Shown here: piece after piece, positions 1 through 12,261 of the stretch | Position numbering within the stretch: position 1 is the stretch's first letter | Layout: each line of letters opens with the position of its first letter | From: Trichobilharzia szidati | Taxonomy: Eukaryota > Platyhelminthes > Trematoda > Strigeidida > Schistosomatidae | NCBI GenBank assembly: GCA_944472155.2 | Contig: OX235271.1 | Location: 122,145,329-122,209,328, forward strand | Direction of reading: 5' to 3' | Length of the DNA stretch: 64,000 bases | Position numbers and translations under genes: made by a program | Notes under the pieces: model-generated | What the model was told of the DNA's origin: nothing | The model's input: only the letters and a program-made list of their open reading frames with translations | The model's database searches: none

Positions 1-859
1 ACATAATTTTAAGACAGTGTGGTATTCATAATCTAGAAGGGGAAATTGATGCAATATTTAATGACGAACGCCGATTCCACCTTCATTTACTCAAGTGAAC
101 GTACATGGAAAGTCCATCTTGGTTTAAGCCACGTAGGGAGATGTAGCCTGAATGGCTGGGGTGTTTGAGACTCTAGGAACCAACGGTTGAAGACTGCTAT
201 TAACAGCGCAAAATCGACATGAATCAGACAGATGTATTCACTGATACTGATTTCCCAGGTTTATCAAGTCTTCATTATTTTCTGTGTCATTATTCTTTCT
301 CTCGTACATTTCCGTTTACTATGGGCTTACCATATTTGTTTTCTCCACCTCTGTGTGTACTTTAATGAACTGTGGTATCTTGAACTGGTGCACTTTTACG
401 TCAGAAATTCAGTTCAGTTCAAATAGAAAAATTACTTACGAAATCTTCATTACATATAGCATCAATAATTATCAGTGATCACCGTCAAATATTACAATGT
501 GATTTACACTAAAGTCAAGGGATACATTATCCATGCATCAAAAACAGGATAAATAAGAAGTCTCAGTTAGGACAACAATTTCCACGACGACTGAATGGCT
601 TAGTTTACACATAGAAATTTGCTCAGAAGTAGCACACAAAGGTGGAGAAAAGAAATTCGAAAGAATTATAATCAGCAGAAATGTGCAGGAGGAAGAATAA
701 TAAGATGGAAAAACATGAGGGCAGCTTCATAACTTCATAGGCAGGCTTGCTCTCCTCACCTAATACTCTATGCTTGACCTCAATGTTACTCACTATACTA
801 TACCACTGAAGTATAGAATGTAAACACCTATGGTCCAAGACAACTAGCCTTTACATATC
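1..859. other. Gene-less AT-rich stretch
   Basis: I see no coding exon, RNA gene or recognisable element. Open frames here are short, hydrophobic or overlapping on both strands, as expected from AT-rich non-coding DNA. Confidence 0.5.
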
Positions 860-2184
860 AGTGGCTATGTCTTACAGTCATTAAGGACAGAGTAAATTGC
901 CTCGCAGTACCTACATCCTTTGATCGATAACCAGATAACATGTCCGCGCCAGAGATGACGTAAATTAGCAAATGACACACGAGCTTTTTGTATCCGTGCT
1001 GGGATTGCGTCATCAATCACACCATTAATGCTGATACAACTTCCCAACGTGCTCAACCACTTCACTTTCTGTCTTCAAACTAGGAGCAGTAGACAGACAG
1101 ACATTATGACAGCCCACCAATCAATATGACCCACTCCCGTCTGTTGTAACTGTCAGGTTGTCTCAATGTAAACTCCCACCCCTCGGGGTTGACCTCGTAT
1201 TACTGTTGTATTCTATCCTCCAATATGTATGTGAATGTCATTCATTGATCACTTTATTCTACACGTCAGTGCTGTTCAGTATGTTCTTGTCTTTCCTCAA
1301 ACAACAGCTGTTTTTGTATTGTTACCTTTGTCTAACTGTATTATTTTTATATTTCAGAAACAGATAAGGTTTGTGTCAAGTTACCCGTGTTTTAACTATA
1401 GCAAAGCGTAGACTCTGTGATGTCAGTAGTGATGGTGGGAACTAAGACCTGTAGGTAAATTTAACCGTACAGTAGTCGGCATAATCCAGTCCGGCAGCAT
1501 CACCTTACATTTGACAAGGGTGAGTCACATGCGAAACATTCGAAGATTTTTGCTTAAGGTCTTCAGAAGACTCTGCATTTTGTAAACGTTTTCACCTAGG
1601 AGGACAATATCATACACAAACTCTATGTCGACAAGACTGCACCCTGGCAAAAAAAGTCAATCCCTAAAGTCAGGGTTAATTTTATATCAGTACATCAGTC
1701 ATGAAAATAAACAGAAATGCGGACAGTGAGCACCCCCGACGAACTCCATAGGTTGTCAACACTACAACTCCCCCTCGGCTATTAAACAGTTGCGGAAGTC
1801 CGGACAGAGAGACTTGAGTAGTGGGATAGACACTCTTAGTACATCCTCCATAGTCAGATATTGCCACAGCATTTCTCGATCGACAGAGTCAAATGCTGTC
1901 TTCAGACTAAGAAACATGCAAGTGTTGGACATCAGCCAGTAAGTATGCGTATGTTCCAAAATCTGTCGAACAGTGAAGATGTGATCAATACACCCTCTTT
2001 CTGGAGCAAAGCCTGCCTGATTTTCCCGAACTTCTTTCTCCTTAGCACCACCTAGTCTACGCATGATTGTTGAAACTAGGACTTTAGATACCATATTAGT
2101 CAAGCTTATTCCTGTATGATTCTCACAGGAAGACTTGTCTCCTTTCTTATAAACTGGGATAGCCAATAATTTACACCAGTACAA
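860..2184 (-). mobile_element. Degenerate RTE-clade non-LTR retrotransposon fragment (SR2/Perere-3-like)
   Basis: Minus-strand remnant of an RTE reverse transcriptase. In order from 2184 downwards it shows GDKSSCENHTGISLTNMVSK, RENQAGFAPERGCIDHIFT, the palm motif A region (SLKTAFDSVDREMLWQ) and the motif B region (GVRRGCSLSAFLFIF). After a frameshift near 1780 a broken YADD-region frame continues to about 1480. Past the inserted LTR-like block (1093-1471) the thumb region resumes with SFANLRHLWRGHVIWLSIKG. Such motifs are diagnostic of schistosome RTE elements. Several frameshifts and stops make it non-functional. The endonuclease half is missing, as in 5' truncation during target-primed reverse transcription. 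Confidence 0.85.
1093..1471 (-). mobile_element. LTR-like insertion inside the RTE copy
   Basis: A non-coding block of about 379 bp interrupts the RTE reverse transcriptase. It is flanked by the 4-base direct repeat GTAG (1089-1092 and 1472-1475). In minus-strand sense it starts TGTACGG. It is recognisably the same family as the block at 8074-8467: both share a central ACTTGAC...TTATCTGTTTCT stretch, GGTGNGAGTTTACATT and CATATTGATTGG. The 3' end is not a clean CA, so a solo LTR is likely but not certain. A short non-autonomous element is the alternative. Confidence 0.55.
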
Positions 2185-3329
2185 CGGAACTATCTTTGAT
2201 TCCCAAACCCGATCACCAAGTCGATATAACAGCTATCGGTCGGGAATTTGTACGATAGATGAATATGATAATATGCAAAGTCACGTGTGATGCGATCTAT
2301 GTGGATTTCGAATTTCAAAGGAGACAAATAATATACACTAAGACATAAAGAGATTTCTCTGACCATATTCAAAATGAATAGAATTCCGAAAAATTATCGG
2401 AAGCCACCACACTACTAAGTAATTACATCTGTTACAGCAAGTATGATATCAGCTTTAAACAGTAGCCAAATAGAACTATATACTTCAAATTCTCGAATCA
2501 TTTCATCAATAAAGACTAGTATGGTGGTATTTTCAGTAAAACATGTTTTATGCCATGAAGTCTCTGATTTTCACTACTAATTATTTATAAGCGCGATTAG
2601 CCTAGAAGTTTGTAGCGGTGAAAATTATAGTCAACAGAAGTGGTAAAAGATTATATCATACTGAGTTATATATCACTAAAACAATGTCAACTTATGACTT
2701 CGACATAAGTGTGAAACTTGGGCACTGTGGCACTGAGTTATGACTTCGACATCGACATCACCATGCTGGAGACAACAACGAATTGCAATAACTAAGGTGG
2801 TTCACTAACAAAGAGCTGTAAGTACAAAAAAATTATCAGAACCTTAAAACTATTTGAAACATAAAGACTAGATGGAATTCGTTGAGACCGCTTGAAATGT
2901 CAACAAAAGGTAAAAATGTTGAAATCAAAAAACCCTAATATTGTTAATTGGTAAGTTATGGGTTAAAACATTGAAGGTAACACACCTGATTCCACGACTA
3001 TCCTTTCGAAATTTGCAGCACTTTATTGTTATTCGTTGCAACTGAGGAATACATCGGGAGGTAGTACTTCCATAGACGGCATGTAATATAGCCCTTGGTA
3101 GTGCGTTGCCTGACATGTGATATTAAAATATACCTAGTTTACGCTTTACTTTACGTTGATTTTTCCTGAAAGAAGAAATCATATTATTTAATATAAGACT
3201 GCTTCAATTTATGGTAAACCAACGGATAAGATTAGGAGAAACAGTAAATTCTCCCGGCTAACAAGTGGTATCCGCTATAAATATATAAACCGTGACAATC
3301 GGAGCTAAATGCAGAAGTCACATTAGTCA
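2185..3329. other. Gene-less stretch with a short dispersed-repeat core
   Basis: No coding exon is supported. Around 2712-2728 lies AACTTGGGCACTGTGG, which recurs at about 37377-37392 and inverted near 40560-40575. A nearby ACTTATGACTTCGACAT unit is present twice (about 2690 and 2735). Confidence 0.4.
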
Positions 3330-5640
3330 AGCTGATAACCTCGTACTAGAATACCTGTTTGTGGATTACTTGAAGTACATATTTGATTGGTGACTTTAAT
3401 ATCAGTTGGGAGAAACCAACATCAACTAGATAGCATAACTGTTCCAACAGTGAGCTTACGTCCAATACTCTTGAGTGTGCACTTCTACAGCATGTACACG
3501 CATCAGTGTGGTATGACACCGAGCCTTACCCTTCTATTCTGGACTTGATATTTGCACACCAAAATACAACATTAGGTGGTTTCGCCGCTAGACAGTAGTG
3601 ACAAAATAGTCATTACTCTAACATTATAAAATTGATGACTTTAGGCACAAGTCAACAGCGAGTATATAAGCAATCAAAAGTACAGCAGTTTTACCTGCTG
3701 GTCAATTAACAATGGCTGCACAGTCGACTAAGTCTGGATGAAATACATTCGGATGTGTTACATCAGCTTGTACTCCAGTCTACACCTTACAAACAGGTAA
3801 ATGAAGAAATCACTAGGGCGGTGAAAACGTTTTTGAGACTATTTCCTATATTAGTAAGGGGTACTTCGGTTAGAATACTTCAAAATTTAGAATCTCTGCA
3901 GGTTTACGGTTGACAAAAGTTGTATGAAATAGAGACAGTCAGCGGTAGACTGCCTACACTGCCTCAAAATACTGTACTCAAGTATAAACCGTAGGACTAG
4001 AATAAGCAATGGTATATCGGCACTCACAGACAATAAATGAAACGAACGGGGAGTCTTTGCAAATTATTTTGCGATTTTTTCTCATTTGACAGAAATACTC
4101 AGGAGTGTGGCGAAGTTACTATTAACATCACATATACGTCCTATCGTGTTAAGCAATGAAGTGCCACTTAAACTGAGTAAGAGCAGGTCACCAGAGTTTG
4201 ACGGTCTTCAATCTAAGCTGCTACTCTCCTTAGTCAATATCAAATATGTCGCTCATGCAGATACCAAGTCTGTTTCAGACGAGTCTGCCTATAAGTCGGA
4301 AAGATGCAGTTGTAGGCTCAAAGATGAAAATAAGCGGTTAATATCAAATTACTGACGTGCAAACCGGATATGCATTTTTCATACAGCATTCGAAAAAAAC
4401 GTTAGGTACCAAATACTGGTTTGTGTACAGAAACATAGTGTGCTGGTAGAACACCACTGATTCCAACAAGGACGATCATCTTTGACTAATTTACTGATAC
4501 CTCGGATAGACAGCAGAACCTACGGACAAAGCATATGGCAAGGTATCCAACTTAGGCTTCCAAACTGAGTTAAAAGGACTCAGTTGAGGTAAAAATTTAC
4601 ACGACTGATTTAGAGACTACCTACTGAGTATAAGGAAAAGGGTGATACTGAATGGTGTGCTCTAAATCGAAACTTGTTTTGAGTTGGGTACAACACAGAA
4701 ACATTTAAGGCTCATCGCTATTAATATTATCCGGAATCGTAAATTAATTTTCACCTTGCTAGTCATATTAACATTTCAGGGAACATAAATAATTCTAATC
4801 GATCAGTCCTACAAAATGAACTACGCAAATTAACCAAGTGGCTTAATAGCTACGGTTTAGTAGTTCCAGAAAATATACAGTAAGGCATGCAGGTCAGACA
4901 TTTTACTTGACACATTTGCTGGAGGAAACCCGATTACCTGAAGCTAAGAAACAAAAGGTTTAGAGATCATTGCCAGTCACAACCTTAAGACTGCCGTACA
5001 CTGCAGCTGAGTACTGGAGGACACTTCAAAGGGCTTTCGGATGGTCAGATGAGAATATGTTTAAGGTACTTTACTCAACATATACTACGCACCTTGAGTA
5101 CTGAATACAGGTGGTAACAAGAAGGAGTAAAGATCTTAGAAATAGCATCAATGGTAGAACTAAGCTAGTTACAGAAATAGAATTCCTTACTTATAAAAGG
5201 ATGGTAAGTCCAAATCTTTTCTCATTACCATGCCGTAGGAGGGAAGTTGACTTTATTTCAGCTTATCGCAAACTTAATGGTGTCTAGAGTTTTGCTTTTC
5301 TTCACCTTTACCAACCTTCTCGGATATATTATAAGAAGGTTGCTATAGCGTGATGAAACGAAATGAGGGTAGAATTCAGATTGCCACATAGGCTGATAAA
5401 CGACCTGAATTCTTTTTCAGGATCACGTGGTATCGACTTTTTCCCTGAACGGTCCCAAATAAAAGCTGGACTTTCACGGAAGTATATGGTGCATGTACAT
5501 TGGCTACACTTGCCTACTCTTTTTTACCACAGATGTTTTTCGGAGCGATGGCAGCACTTTTATTGGTCGTTGCTAGTTGGCCCAGTCATGTCGGGATCAA
5601 GGCTACAGCAAAGTGAGGTATAAACTAACAGACTGATAAA
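3330..5640 (+). mobile_element. Old, heavily degraded CR1-like non-LTR element
   Basis: Plus-strand pieces fall in the order expected of a CR1-type ORF2. The endonuclease end is at 3375-3560 (GDFNISWEKP, then SILDLIFAH). A reverse transcriptase strip is near 4600-4660 (LRDYLLSIRKRVILNGV). The thumb is at 5070-5290 (KVLYSTYTTHLEY, then RRREVDFISAYRKLNGV). C-terminal remains lie after 5363. Frames are interrupted throughout, so this is a fossil. Family assignment rests on these short motifs and their order. It is more decayed than the CR1 copies at 7283-16552. Confidence 0.65.
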
Positions 5641-6609
5641 ATATATCTGTCTGTCGTTATCGGTAGTCTGTTTTGGCAGAAGGAAATCAAATATTACAAT
5701 AATATCCAAGCTTCCAATAACTCTAAACTAATTCTAACCTAAACGTCGATAATGCCTTTTACGGTGAATGAATTTCTAACTAAAACGAACCCACTATGTA
5801 CTGATATAACGCTAGTCGTGCACCGAACTCAAAATTATTGCGAAGAATCCTTGAAAATAGGATTCGCAGCTGAAATGATGCCTTTAGCGCTGAATTACAG
5901 CTGCAAAAATTACCACGAAGCGCTGAATTATGTCGTTTTGTTCTGTAATACTGTCAGCCAGTGTTGAACCTCGGCTGAAACAACGCTGATTATCACACTC
6001 AATAGGTTCTGAACTACTTCTCAAAATGCGTAGAAAAAGCGCAGGTTGCGGAATTAGTGTCAGTCAAGCTGAAAACCAGCACCGAATTCTAGTCTCTGAG
6101 CATAATCCTAACACTTTCATAGTTCACTAATCATAGAATGTTAATTATTTCAGAATTAGCGAGATTTAATTCAGCATTATAGTAAGCTTGAGTACAGTCA
6201 CCAGTAAAAAATGACTGATATCAGTCATCCGGTTAAGAGGTAACCAAGTTCGTGTCTTTTTTGTATGATTAACCATGAATAATTAGTTAAAAAGTTATTG
6301 GTTACAATTATGGAACCACAGAAACACTTGTGGGAGTCCCACTGCAGAAATAGAAATATGTAGCGAATCAGGCTAAAATGTAACACTTTCGTTGTACGTA
6401 CCGCGTTGTATACATCTAATTAGTATAAACTTTTTTTCGTAAAGTTAAAATAAATATCCATCTAATTATAATGATACTTTAGTGATTGTTTCATAACTTT
6501 AATAAGACTTTGCTAGGGAATCGTACTTTTGAATCTACTGAATATGGCTATTGAAATATACGGGAGATTTGCCAGCATATATCACAGGAAAAAAAATATA
6601 TATCACTGG
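5641..6609. other. Gene-less stretch
   Basis: One 71-codon frame at 5752-5967 has no splice signals or recognisable motif and is probably chance. I see nothing else. Confidence 0.4.
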
Positions 6610-6790
6610 CTCAGGTTTTCGATATGCTGATGATGTGTCATTGCCCTCATTTGATCAATTCAATACGGGTTTGAACAATCACTGAAATTTATTAGGAAAG
6701 GATCAACATAGGCCTCAAGCTTTCTATTCCCAATCAATAAATCTGAGTTTGAATAAAGTCAAGTTGACATACCTATTATCTTTACGTTGT
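6610..6790 (+). mobile_element. Fragment of a non-LTR reverse transcriptase (motif C region)
   Basis: The reading GFRYADDVSLPSF, followed by LNKVKLTYL after a stop, matches the YADD catalytic motif and downstream helix of non-LTR reverse transcriptases. Only about 60 codons survive. It lies just left of the direct repeat that brackets the CR1 composite. Confidence 0.5.
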
Positions 6791-6923
6791 GTTAGTCACT
6801 AACTTTTCACTTTCATTGATTTCAGCCTCAAAACATGACACTTAAGAGTTTCGATATGATATTTTATAAAGAATTAGTTGGATTGGTGACGCTTGGTGTG
6901 CTGATATCCTAGCCATTGCTATC

Positions 6924-7282
6924 AGAGTTGATGTTACTTCGACAAAACTTAAACTTATAAGGTTAGGGTTATCAAGCCGACCGAAATGATGGTTCAGATG
7001 CCAAACAACGGTTATTTTCGGTTTATATACGCTATAAATGTTGTCAGTAGAAAGCTGAATACCTTGAGTTGGGAAATCCTCTTTCACTTTTGAAGTTACT
7101 AGTTAATTTAAGCTGGGAATGCTGTTATTCAGCTTACTAGTTTTTCTCAATAATAAAATGAATGGGTTCATTTTGACTATAAATATTTTTTAAATGACTG
7201 AGCCAAGTAACAAACAGACTCATCATTGAGCGAGAAATTATTGGCCTGGTTATATTTCCCACTCCATTTCGATATTTTCACT
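6924..7282 (+). repeat. 359-bp direct repeat, left copy (flank of the CR1 composite)
   Basis: Nearly identical to 17581-17939 in the same orientation; I count about four differences. Homology begins at AGAGTTGAT and stops exactly where the plus-strand CR1 5' end begins. The other copy begins exactly where the third element's 5' end stops. The minus-strand frame inside both copies starts MKEDFPTQGIQLSTDN but has no family I recognise. The pair behaves like a very long target-site duplication, or the trace of a segmental duplication. Confidence 0.9.
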
Positions 7283-7884
7283 ATATATCACCAATTGGCG
7301 CGCGCTCCTTGAATACGGAGTGCTTTTGCCCCTCCAACCGGAAAATACCTGTTTTGTGAATTATCCGCTTGGGAAACCTGATCTTCCTAGCCGGTGAATT
7401 AAATTCAACCATTACTTACATATCGAATCTCTGTGGTAAGTTCAGCTGTCTCAAACTACTGACAAAGCTTCAGGTGACACTTCTGTAGCAGCATCTTCCT
7501 CACTCGTTCAGATAAACAAGACTTGTTGGTCTACCACGTGATTGCTGTGAAGCCGATCATCCAGAAAGTACTAGGTTAAGTCGAAAACCTTTTCTTTTCC
7601 TTATCTAGTACTTTATCAGTCTTATTCTTGTACTTGTGGGTAGATACTGTTGCTCTCTTAATCGTATATAGCATAAGTCATAGTGATTGTTAATATGGCT
7701 GTTGAAAGTAAGGCAATAAAACATTATATTCTGTAGTCACAAGGTCTTCACCCAGAGGAGACAAAATCCCAGGGACACCAACCCCAAGTCGCATACCGAT
7801 CCTAGAGACTCATATAGATCTCATTTTTAGATACTACGCCTGCATTGCCACAGTCTAGCACTAAAACGGCACAGGCAATACCAG

Positions 7885-9704
7885 GTGGACATGATACCAC
7901 ACCAGCATACATTGAAAACCAGTGCGCGTAACATAGAAAAACAAAAAAGGAAACGCCCAAGATGTCACAAGACCTCGAAAGTATCATCAAGGAAAGGAGA
8001 CGAATGTCAGGCGTGTAGTGTCATCGTTTCTGAAACTGACTCAGCATTTGAATGCAATCTTTGCAAACGATGGTGTAGGATTAATCTGCCTACAGATTTA
8101 GTCCTTCTGCTCAGTACTGACAACACACAGTCTTGGCTTAACTATAGTTAATAACAGAGTGACTTGACTTAAACTTTATCTGTTTCTAAAACATAAAATA
8201 AATCATACAATCACACCAAGAAAATATATATACCCATTGTCACTCAAAAAAAGACAAAAACGTACCGAACAGTATTGAGGAAACGGACAAAATGAACACT
8301 AAATTAATTACATGTACGCACAAATAAAGTGACAGAAAACAAAGAACACTCAAGGTCACATCACGTGGTGTGAGTTTACATTAAATTAACCAATAATCGC
8401 GACCAAAAAGTCACATCATATTGATTGGCCGTCTGCCATACAGTCTATCTATTTGTCGTGATTAATAGATGGGTACACTGCCGTCGTGACAAAGGAATGC
8501 CGAAACCATATAATCAGTTTATGTGAAATAACCCGCGCATGTGGTTCGGGTTTAGCTGCCAACTTTTTCGCCCTGGCACAGTCCTACGCAGCGTGTATGC
8601 GGATATCAGAAACAGCACGCCACTCTTCTGTCTCAACACAGTCTCATGCAGCTCCCCAAATGCTAACACCACACTACCAAAACTTCGTAAAGACAGTAAG
8701 ATTGATACTCAAATCCAACCGACTGGAAATGACAGACTTCACAAAGTGGAGTCCCACAACATCAGGGAAAGATGGAATTGCAAAAGCACCACTCGCATCC
8801 ACAAGCAAGCTCGGCAACACAACAAAGGCCGGCAAGAACCCGATGAAGCCTAAAGTTGCTGATACTGAAAGGAATACGAGAAGCCAAAGGCCAAACCTAA
8901 GTCTGAGGTTAATCGGTCTAATTCGCTCATCCTCTTTAACGTACCTGTGAGTAAGGACAGCTTGCTTTAACAGCAAGCCCTGTTTGATCAGGAACAGTGG
9001 TCCAACGTGTGCAGTGAATTAGGTCTGAACATTAGTCCAGTGAAATTGTGCAGGCTATACAGGGGTGTCCACACACCTCAAGGTAAGCCACCCCCATTAC
9101 GGGTTACACTGGACTCTGCCGAAGAGGCCGAAAAGGTACTATTGACGCCTCAGGTACTAGCCATCGACAGAAGCTCTAACATAAGGGTGAGACAAGACAG
9201 ACCATGGGCTAACAACAAATGGCGAGGGAGTCTATGGAACTGATGCCTTCTACCTCCATGGTGGTACACGGTGTTCCGGAGCTGGAAACGGGTACTGCAT
9301 GTGAAAAACACATGCATGACGTACAGCGATGAAGATGGCTGTCATGTCAGATGGCCCTTGGCGCTTCTGGAGCCATCTCCGTTTACCGAAAACCTCCCCT
9401 CGCTCATCTCACACTGATTAGTTCTCCAAGGCTGCTGAGGGTCACATTCAAATACCCGGAGCAGTTGGCCATAGTACTTCAACGGTGGTATGAGATCAAG
9501 GAGAAATTGGGAGGACACATCCGATGCTGCGAAAGCAGACCTCGAACCCTAAGGAGGCAGCAAACGGAGGCCTTAATACGTCCTCAAGCTTCAGTGACAC
9601 TAGAGCGAAACAGTTCTGAGAACAGTCTGTGCCACCCAAGTGTCCTGCATAAATCCAAGGGAAAAAACCACAACGGGACGGTTCCCTCGGAACTGGCCAA
9701 CTAG
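7885..9704 (+). pseudogene. CR1 ORF1 remnant (PHD finger plus nucleic-acid-binding region)
   Basis: ORF1 of CR1-clade elements encodes an RNA-binding, nuclear-targeted protein. Here a basic stretch (KQKRKRPRCHKTSK) precedes the first half of a PHD-type zinc finger (DECQAC, then FECNLCKRW). It is then cut by the insertion at 8074-8467. Past the insertion the reading is frameshifted. From about 8797 it becomes nearly identical to the minus copy (STSKLGNTTKAGKNPMKPK). Further pieces are LRVTLDSAEEAEKVL (about 9090) and LRVTFKYPEQLAIVLQRWYE (about 9435), two RRM-like or related modules in different frames. It is non-functional because of the insertion and frameshifts. Confidence 0.75.
8074..8467 (+). 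mobile_element. LTR-like insertion inside the CR1 plus copy
   Basis: A 394-bp non-coding block starting TGTAGG is absent from the minus CR1 copy at the same point. It is flanked by the 5-bp duplication GATGG (8069-8073 and 8468-8472). It belongs to the same family as 1093-1471. No open frame lies inside. The 5-bp duplication fits an LTR-retrotransposon integrase footprint, so a solo LTR is the best reading. It entered after the two CR1 copies diverged or separated. Confidence 0.65.
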
Positions 9705-9705
9705 T

Positions 9706-10529
9706 CCCAACATTAGGTCCCCTACCAGCAGACAGCTTCACGTCAACTACCCCACAACACGCTGAGGTTGTAAGACTCACTGTCAGCTACCTATATAGCA
9801 ATGTGAGGGGGCTGAGAGGAAAAGTAGGCGAACTCAGAAATCTCCAAGCACACCTACAACTTAAAATAATCATTCTCACTGAAACATGGCTAACCCCCAC
9901 TATCACCGACAACCAAATCAGTATAAGTGATATGGTTCCGGTCAGGAGAGACAGGGATAATAAGGAAGGAAGGGGAGTTGCTATATACTTTAACAGGCAA
10001 CTTAAATGTGTGCGCGCAACGGACCCACCACTTGTTGAACTCCCACGCTCCATATGGTGTCATTTCACCGTAGGCCACAACAAGCATTTACTGGGTGGCA
10101 TCTACCTATCTCCCACCTGTGGGGCAGAGCACAACCAGATACTGCTCAGCACTATCACAGGGATGCGAGACTTGGGCTATGACCAAATAACCATAGCTGG
10201 AGATTTCAATGCCCCATCACTGAACCTTAGCTCGGAGTATGCTAAGGGAAAATTCGGCTGCAAGCTATTCGGAACACGGGACTGACTGAGAACGTTGGAG
10301 ACGACACTAGGTGGGGCCCTAGTGGAAAGTCATCAAAACAAGACTACATTCTAACTAGTGACCAACTTCTTGTCGAAAATGTTCAGATCATGATTCCTCT
10401 CGGAAGTAGTGACCATGCAGTCACTTGCACTTGCAGTGGGACGTCACGGGACCATATCTGTGCTATAGCAAGGCTGACTATGCTGAAATGCGGAGGCTTT
10501 TGTTCGATGCAGACTGGTCCTTAGCATGA
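9706..10529 (+). pseudogene. CR1 ORF2 endonuclease domain, broken
   Basis: Apurinic-type endonuclease that nicks target DNA to prime reverse transcription. Visible motifs are LYSNVRGLRGK (catalytic Asn), ILTETWL (catalytic Glu), GRGVAIYF, GGIYLSPT and IAGDFNAPSLN (catalytic Asp and Asn). The first frame stops at 10285. The rest (DYILTSDQLLVENVQ, then IPLGSSDHAVTCTC with the catalytic SDH) is in another frame. The reading shifts again near 10450 into the reverse transcriptase frame, where a TGA at 10527-10529 replaces a probable Trp. All these lesions recur in the minus copy. Confidence 0.85.
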
Positions 10530-11750
10530 GATGAGCTATCTATGGATGAACACTGGGATGTGGTTAGAGAGATTATTCATACAGCGATCTCGGATACCGT
10601 CCCTTTAGTCACAACACAGCCCAAAAGAAAGTCATCATGTCTAAAGAGAGGCACGCAGCGTATTCTGCAGGCAAAGCGGAAAGCTTGGTTTACGTGGCGC
10701 GTATCTAAGAGCCAGATCGACCATGATGCATACCTGGAACTCAGGAACCGGTGCAATGCAAGAGTCAGGAGTGACAGGAGGTCATTCCAGGCTAACCTTG
10801 CCAAAAAACTCCTAGCAAACCTCAAAAAATTGTATCGATTCATGTCGGAGAGAAAACCAACCAACCAGGGGGCATGCGCCTTAGTGGGCCAAAACGGTCA
10901 ATATCTCACTAGTCTGGAGATGGCTGAAACATTCAGTTTAGCCTTCGCCAAACAGCTAAACAGCAATGTGGGTATTACCGTTACGGACCAAAATGGTGGC
11001 ATCACTATTTCACAGAAGAAAGACCAAATAGCCACCCCCAAATAAACCCTGCAACAGTGCTAAGAAATCTGTAGCGACTTATACCTGTGAAGTCCCCAGG
11101 TTGTGACGACATCAGGCCATCTGTTCTGAAACAGTGCGCCGACGCTCTCTGTGTGCCCTTATGCGACATGTTCCAACGCTCAATGGATTTGAGGAAACTA
11201 CTAAGGGAGTGGAAAAGAGCCATTTTTTCTCCAATCTTCAAGGGTGAGGATAAGCAAAATGCCACTAATTATAGACCAGTAGACACATAGACAATTAGGT
11301 GCACTCACTTCTGAGCTCTTTCTAAGGTTGTATAAAACATACGTCAGACCGCATCTTGAAGTGCATAATATCATTGCACCCCCACTGCTTAGAAGAGACG
11401 CCAACCTCTTGGAAAGAGTCCAACGACGAGCAACAAAAGGAGTGGTTGGTCTCCGAAATAAACCATATGATGAAAGGCTGAAGAAATTAGGCCTATTCAC
11501 ACTTAGTTACCGTCGTCTTAGGGGGGATTTAATTACTGCCTACAAAATAACAAATGACCAGAATCACCCAAACAAAGGTGTTCTGCCATTGAGTAAGTAT
11601 AGGCTCCCTCCCTGCGGGTTTGCCGTCCCTGGAATTCCTTACCGGCAGATGTAGCTATGGCACCATCTGTGGACGCCTTTAAGAGAAGACTGGACAATCA
11701 AGCATTGACACAAGGACTTCATCCAAATGGCCTACCCCCTTAAAATCGCA
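10530..11750 (+). pseudogene. CR1 reverse transcriptase with deleted palm
   Basis: The linker and finger regions are present (SFQANLAKKLLANLKKLYRF, then KSPGCDDIRPSVLK and LREWKRAIFSPIFKGEDKQN ending at NYRPV). The sequence then jumps at about 11281 to the thumb (QLGALTSELFLRLYKTYVRP, VQRRATKGVVGL, YRRLRGDLITAYKI). All of motifs A to E, including YADD, is missing. A final frameshift near 11630 puts the last strip (WNSLPADVAMAPSVDAFKRR) out of frame, as in the minus copy. The enzyme would be inactive. Confidence 0.88.
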
Positions 11751-11858
11751 TACACCATTCAAAGGTAGACAATTAAACTGGTCGTTTTACTTCTTTATAT
11801 TCTCTTCCGTCTTACTCTCCTGACAGCTTTAACTACACCTATTATTATTATCATTATT

Positions 11859-11882
11859 ACCGGTATATATATATATACCGGT
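11859..11882. repeat. Perfect 24-base palindrome at the CR1 3' end
   Basis: ACCGGT, then alternating TA, then ACCGGT, self-complementary over 24 bases. It directly follows a TTATTATTATC-type microsatellite tail and ends within seven bases of the element boundary. The minus copy carries a 26-base version at 12262-12287, so it belongs to the element and not to the target. Confidence 0.85.
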
Positions 11883-11889
11883 TGACTGA

Positions 11890-12242
11890 CTATTGTTACG
11901 TTTTCTTATTCTTTTTCTGTCTGTTAGTCTGAATACCTTCACCAATTATATCTATTATTATTATCTCTTTTCTATTGACGACTATACCGAAGGACTAACT
12001 GGTGAAAGGATAAACTCCATTCACAGTAGTAACAGTCTTAACACACCTCATTCTGCAAACCACATACAATTAATCCCTATACTACTCCTTTTGGAGTCAA
12101 CCAAAGCTACGACAGTCGAGTGGCGGGACGAGCTACGCAGACTTTTACCGAAGATCAGGAACCTCTACCTCACAATCAAGAGGCGAGCACAAAGAAACCA
12201 AATTGGTTTATACTAGCTCGTAAAAACGATATTAGATATTGG
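11890..12242 (+). repeat. 353-bp direct repeat between the CR1 arms (left copy)
   Basis: Nearly identical to 16553-16908 in the same orientation, with differences at a handful of bases. It lies exactly between the 3' ends of the two opposed CR1 copies. The second copy abuts the 5' end of the minus copy. The minus CR1 copy is therefore flanked by about 355-bp direct repeats, as if by a very long target-site duplication. A plus-strand frame inside (ESTKATTVEWRDELRRLLPK) looks protein-like but is open for only about 40 codons. Confidence 0.9.
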
Positions 12243-12261
12243 ATATTGGAACAGCCAGTCA

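Larger units (their letters stand above)
7283..11889 (+). mobile_element. CR1-clade non-LTR retrotransposon, plus copy (E+), defective
   Basis: A full-length-span element with both ends recognisable. The 5' end (GGCGCGCGCTCCTTGAATAC at about 7297) is shared with the minus copy. It carries a broken ORF1 with PHD finger, an AP-type endonuclease, a partial reverse transcriptase, and a 3' end with TTATTATTATTATC followed by an ACCGGT(AT)nACCGGT palindrome. An LTR-like block (8074-8467) interrupts ORF1. The palm of the reverse transcriptase is deleted at about 11281. Frameshifts and a TGA are shared exactly with the minus copy. It cannot mobilise itself. Confidence 0.9.

Noticed and set aside
9496..10087. 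Minus-strand frames inside the CR1 plus copy (and their mirror at 14134-14725)
   Set aside because: Antisense shadows of the endonuclease and ORF1 readings; they recur only because the two arms are nearly identical.
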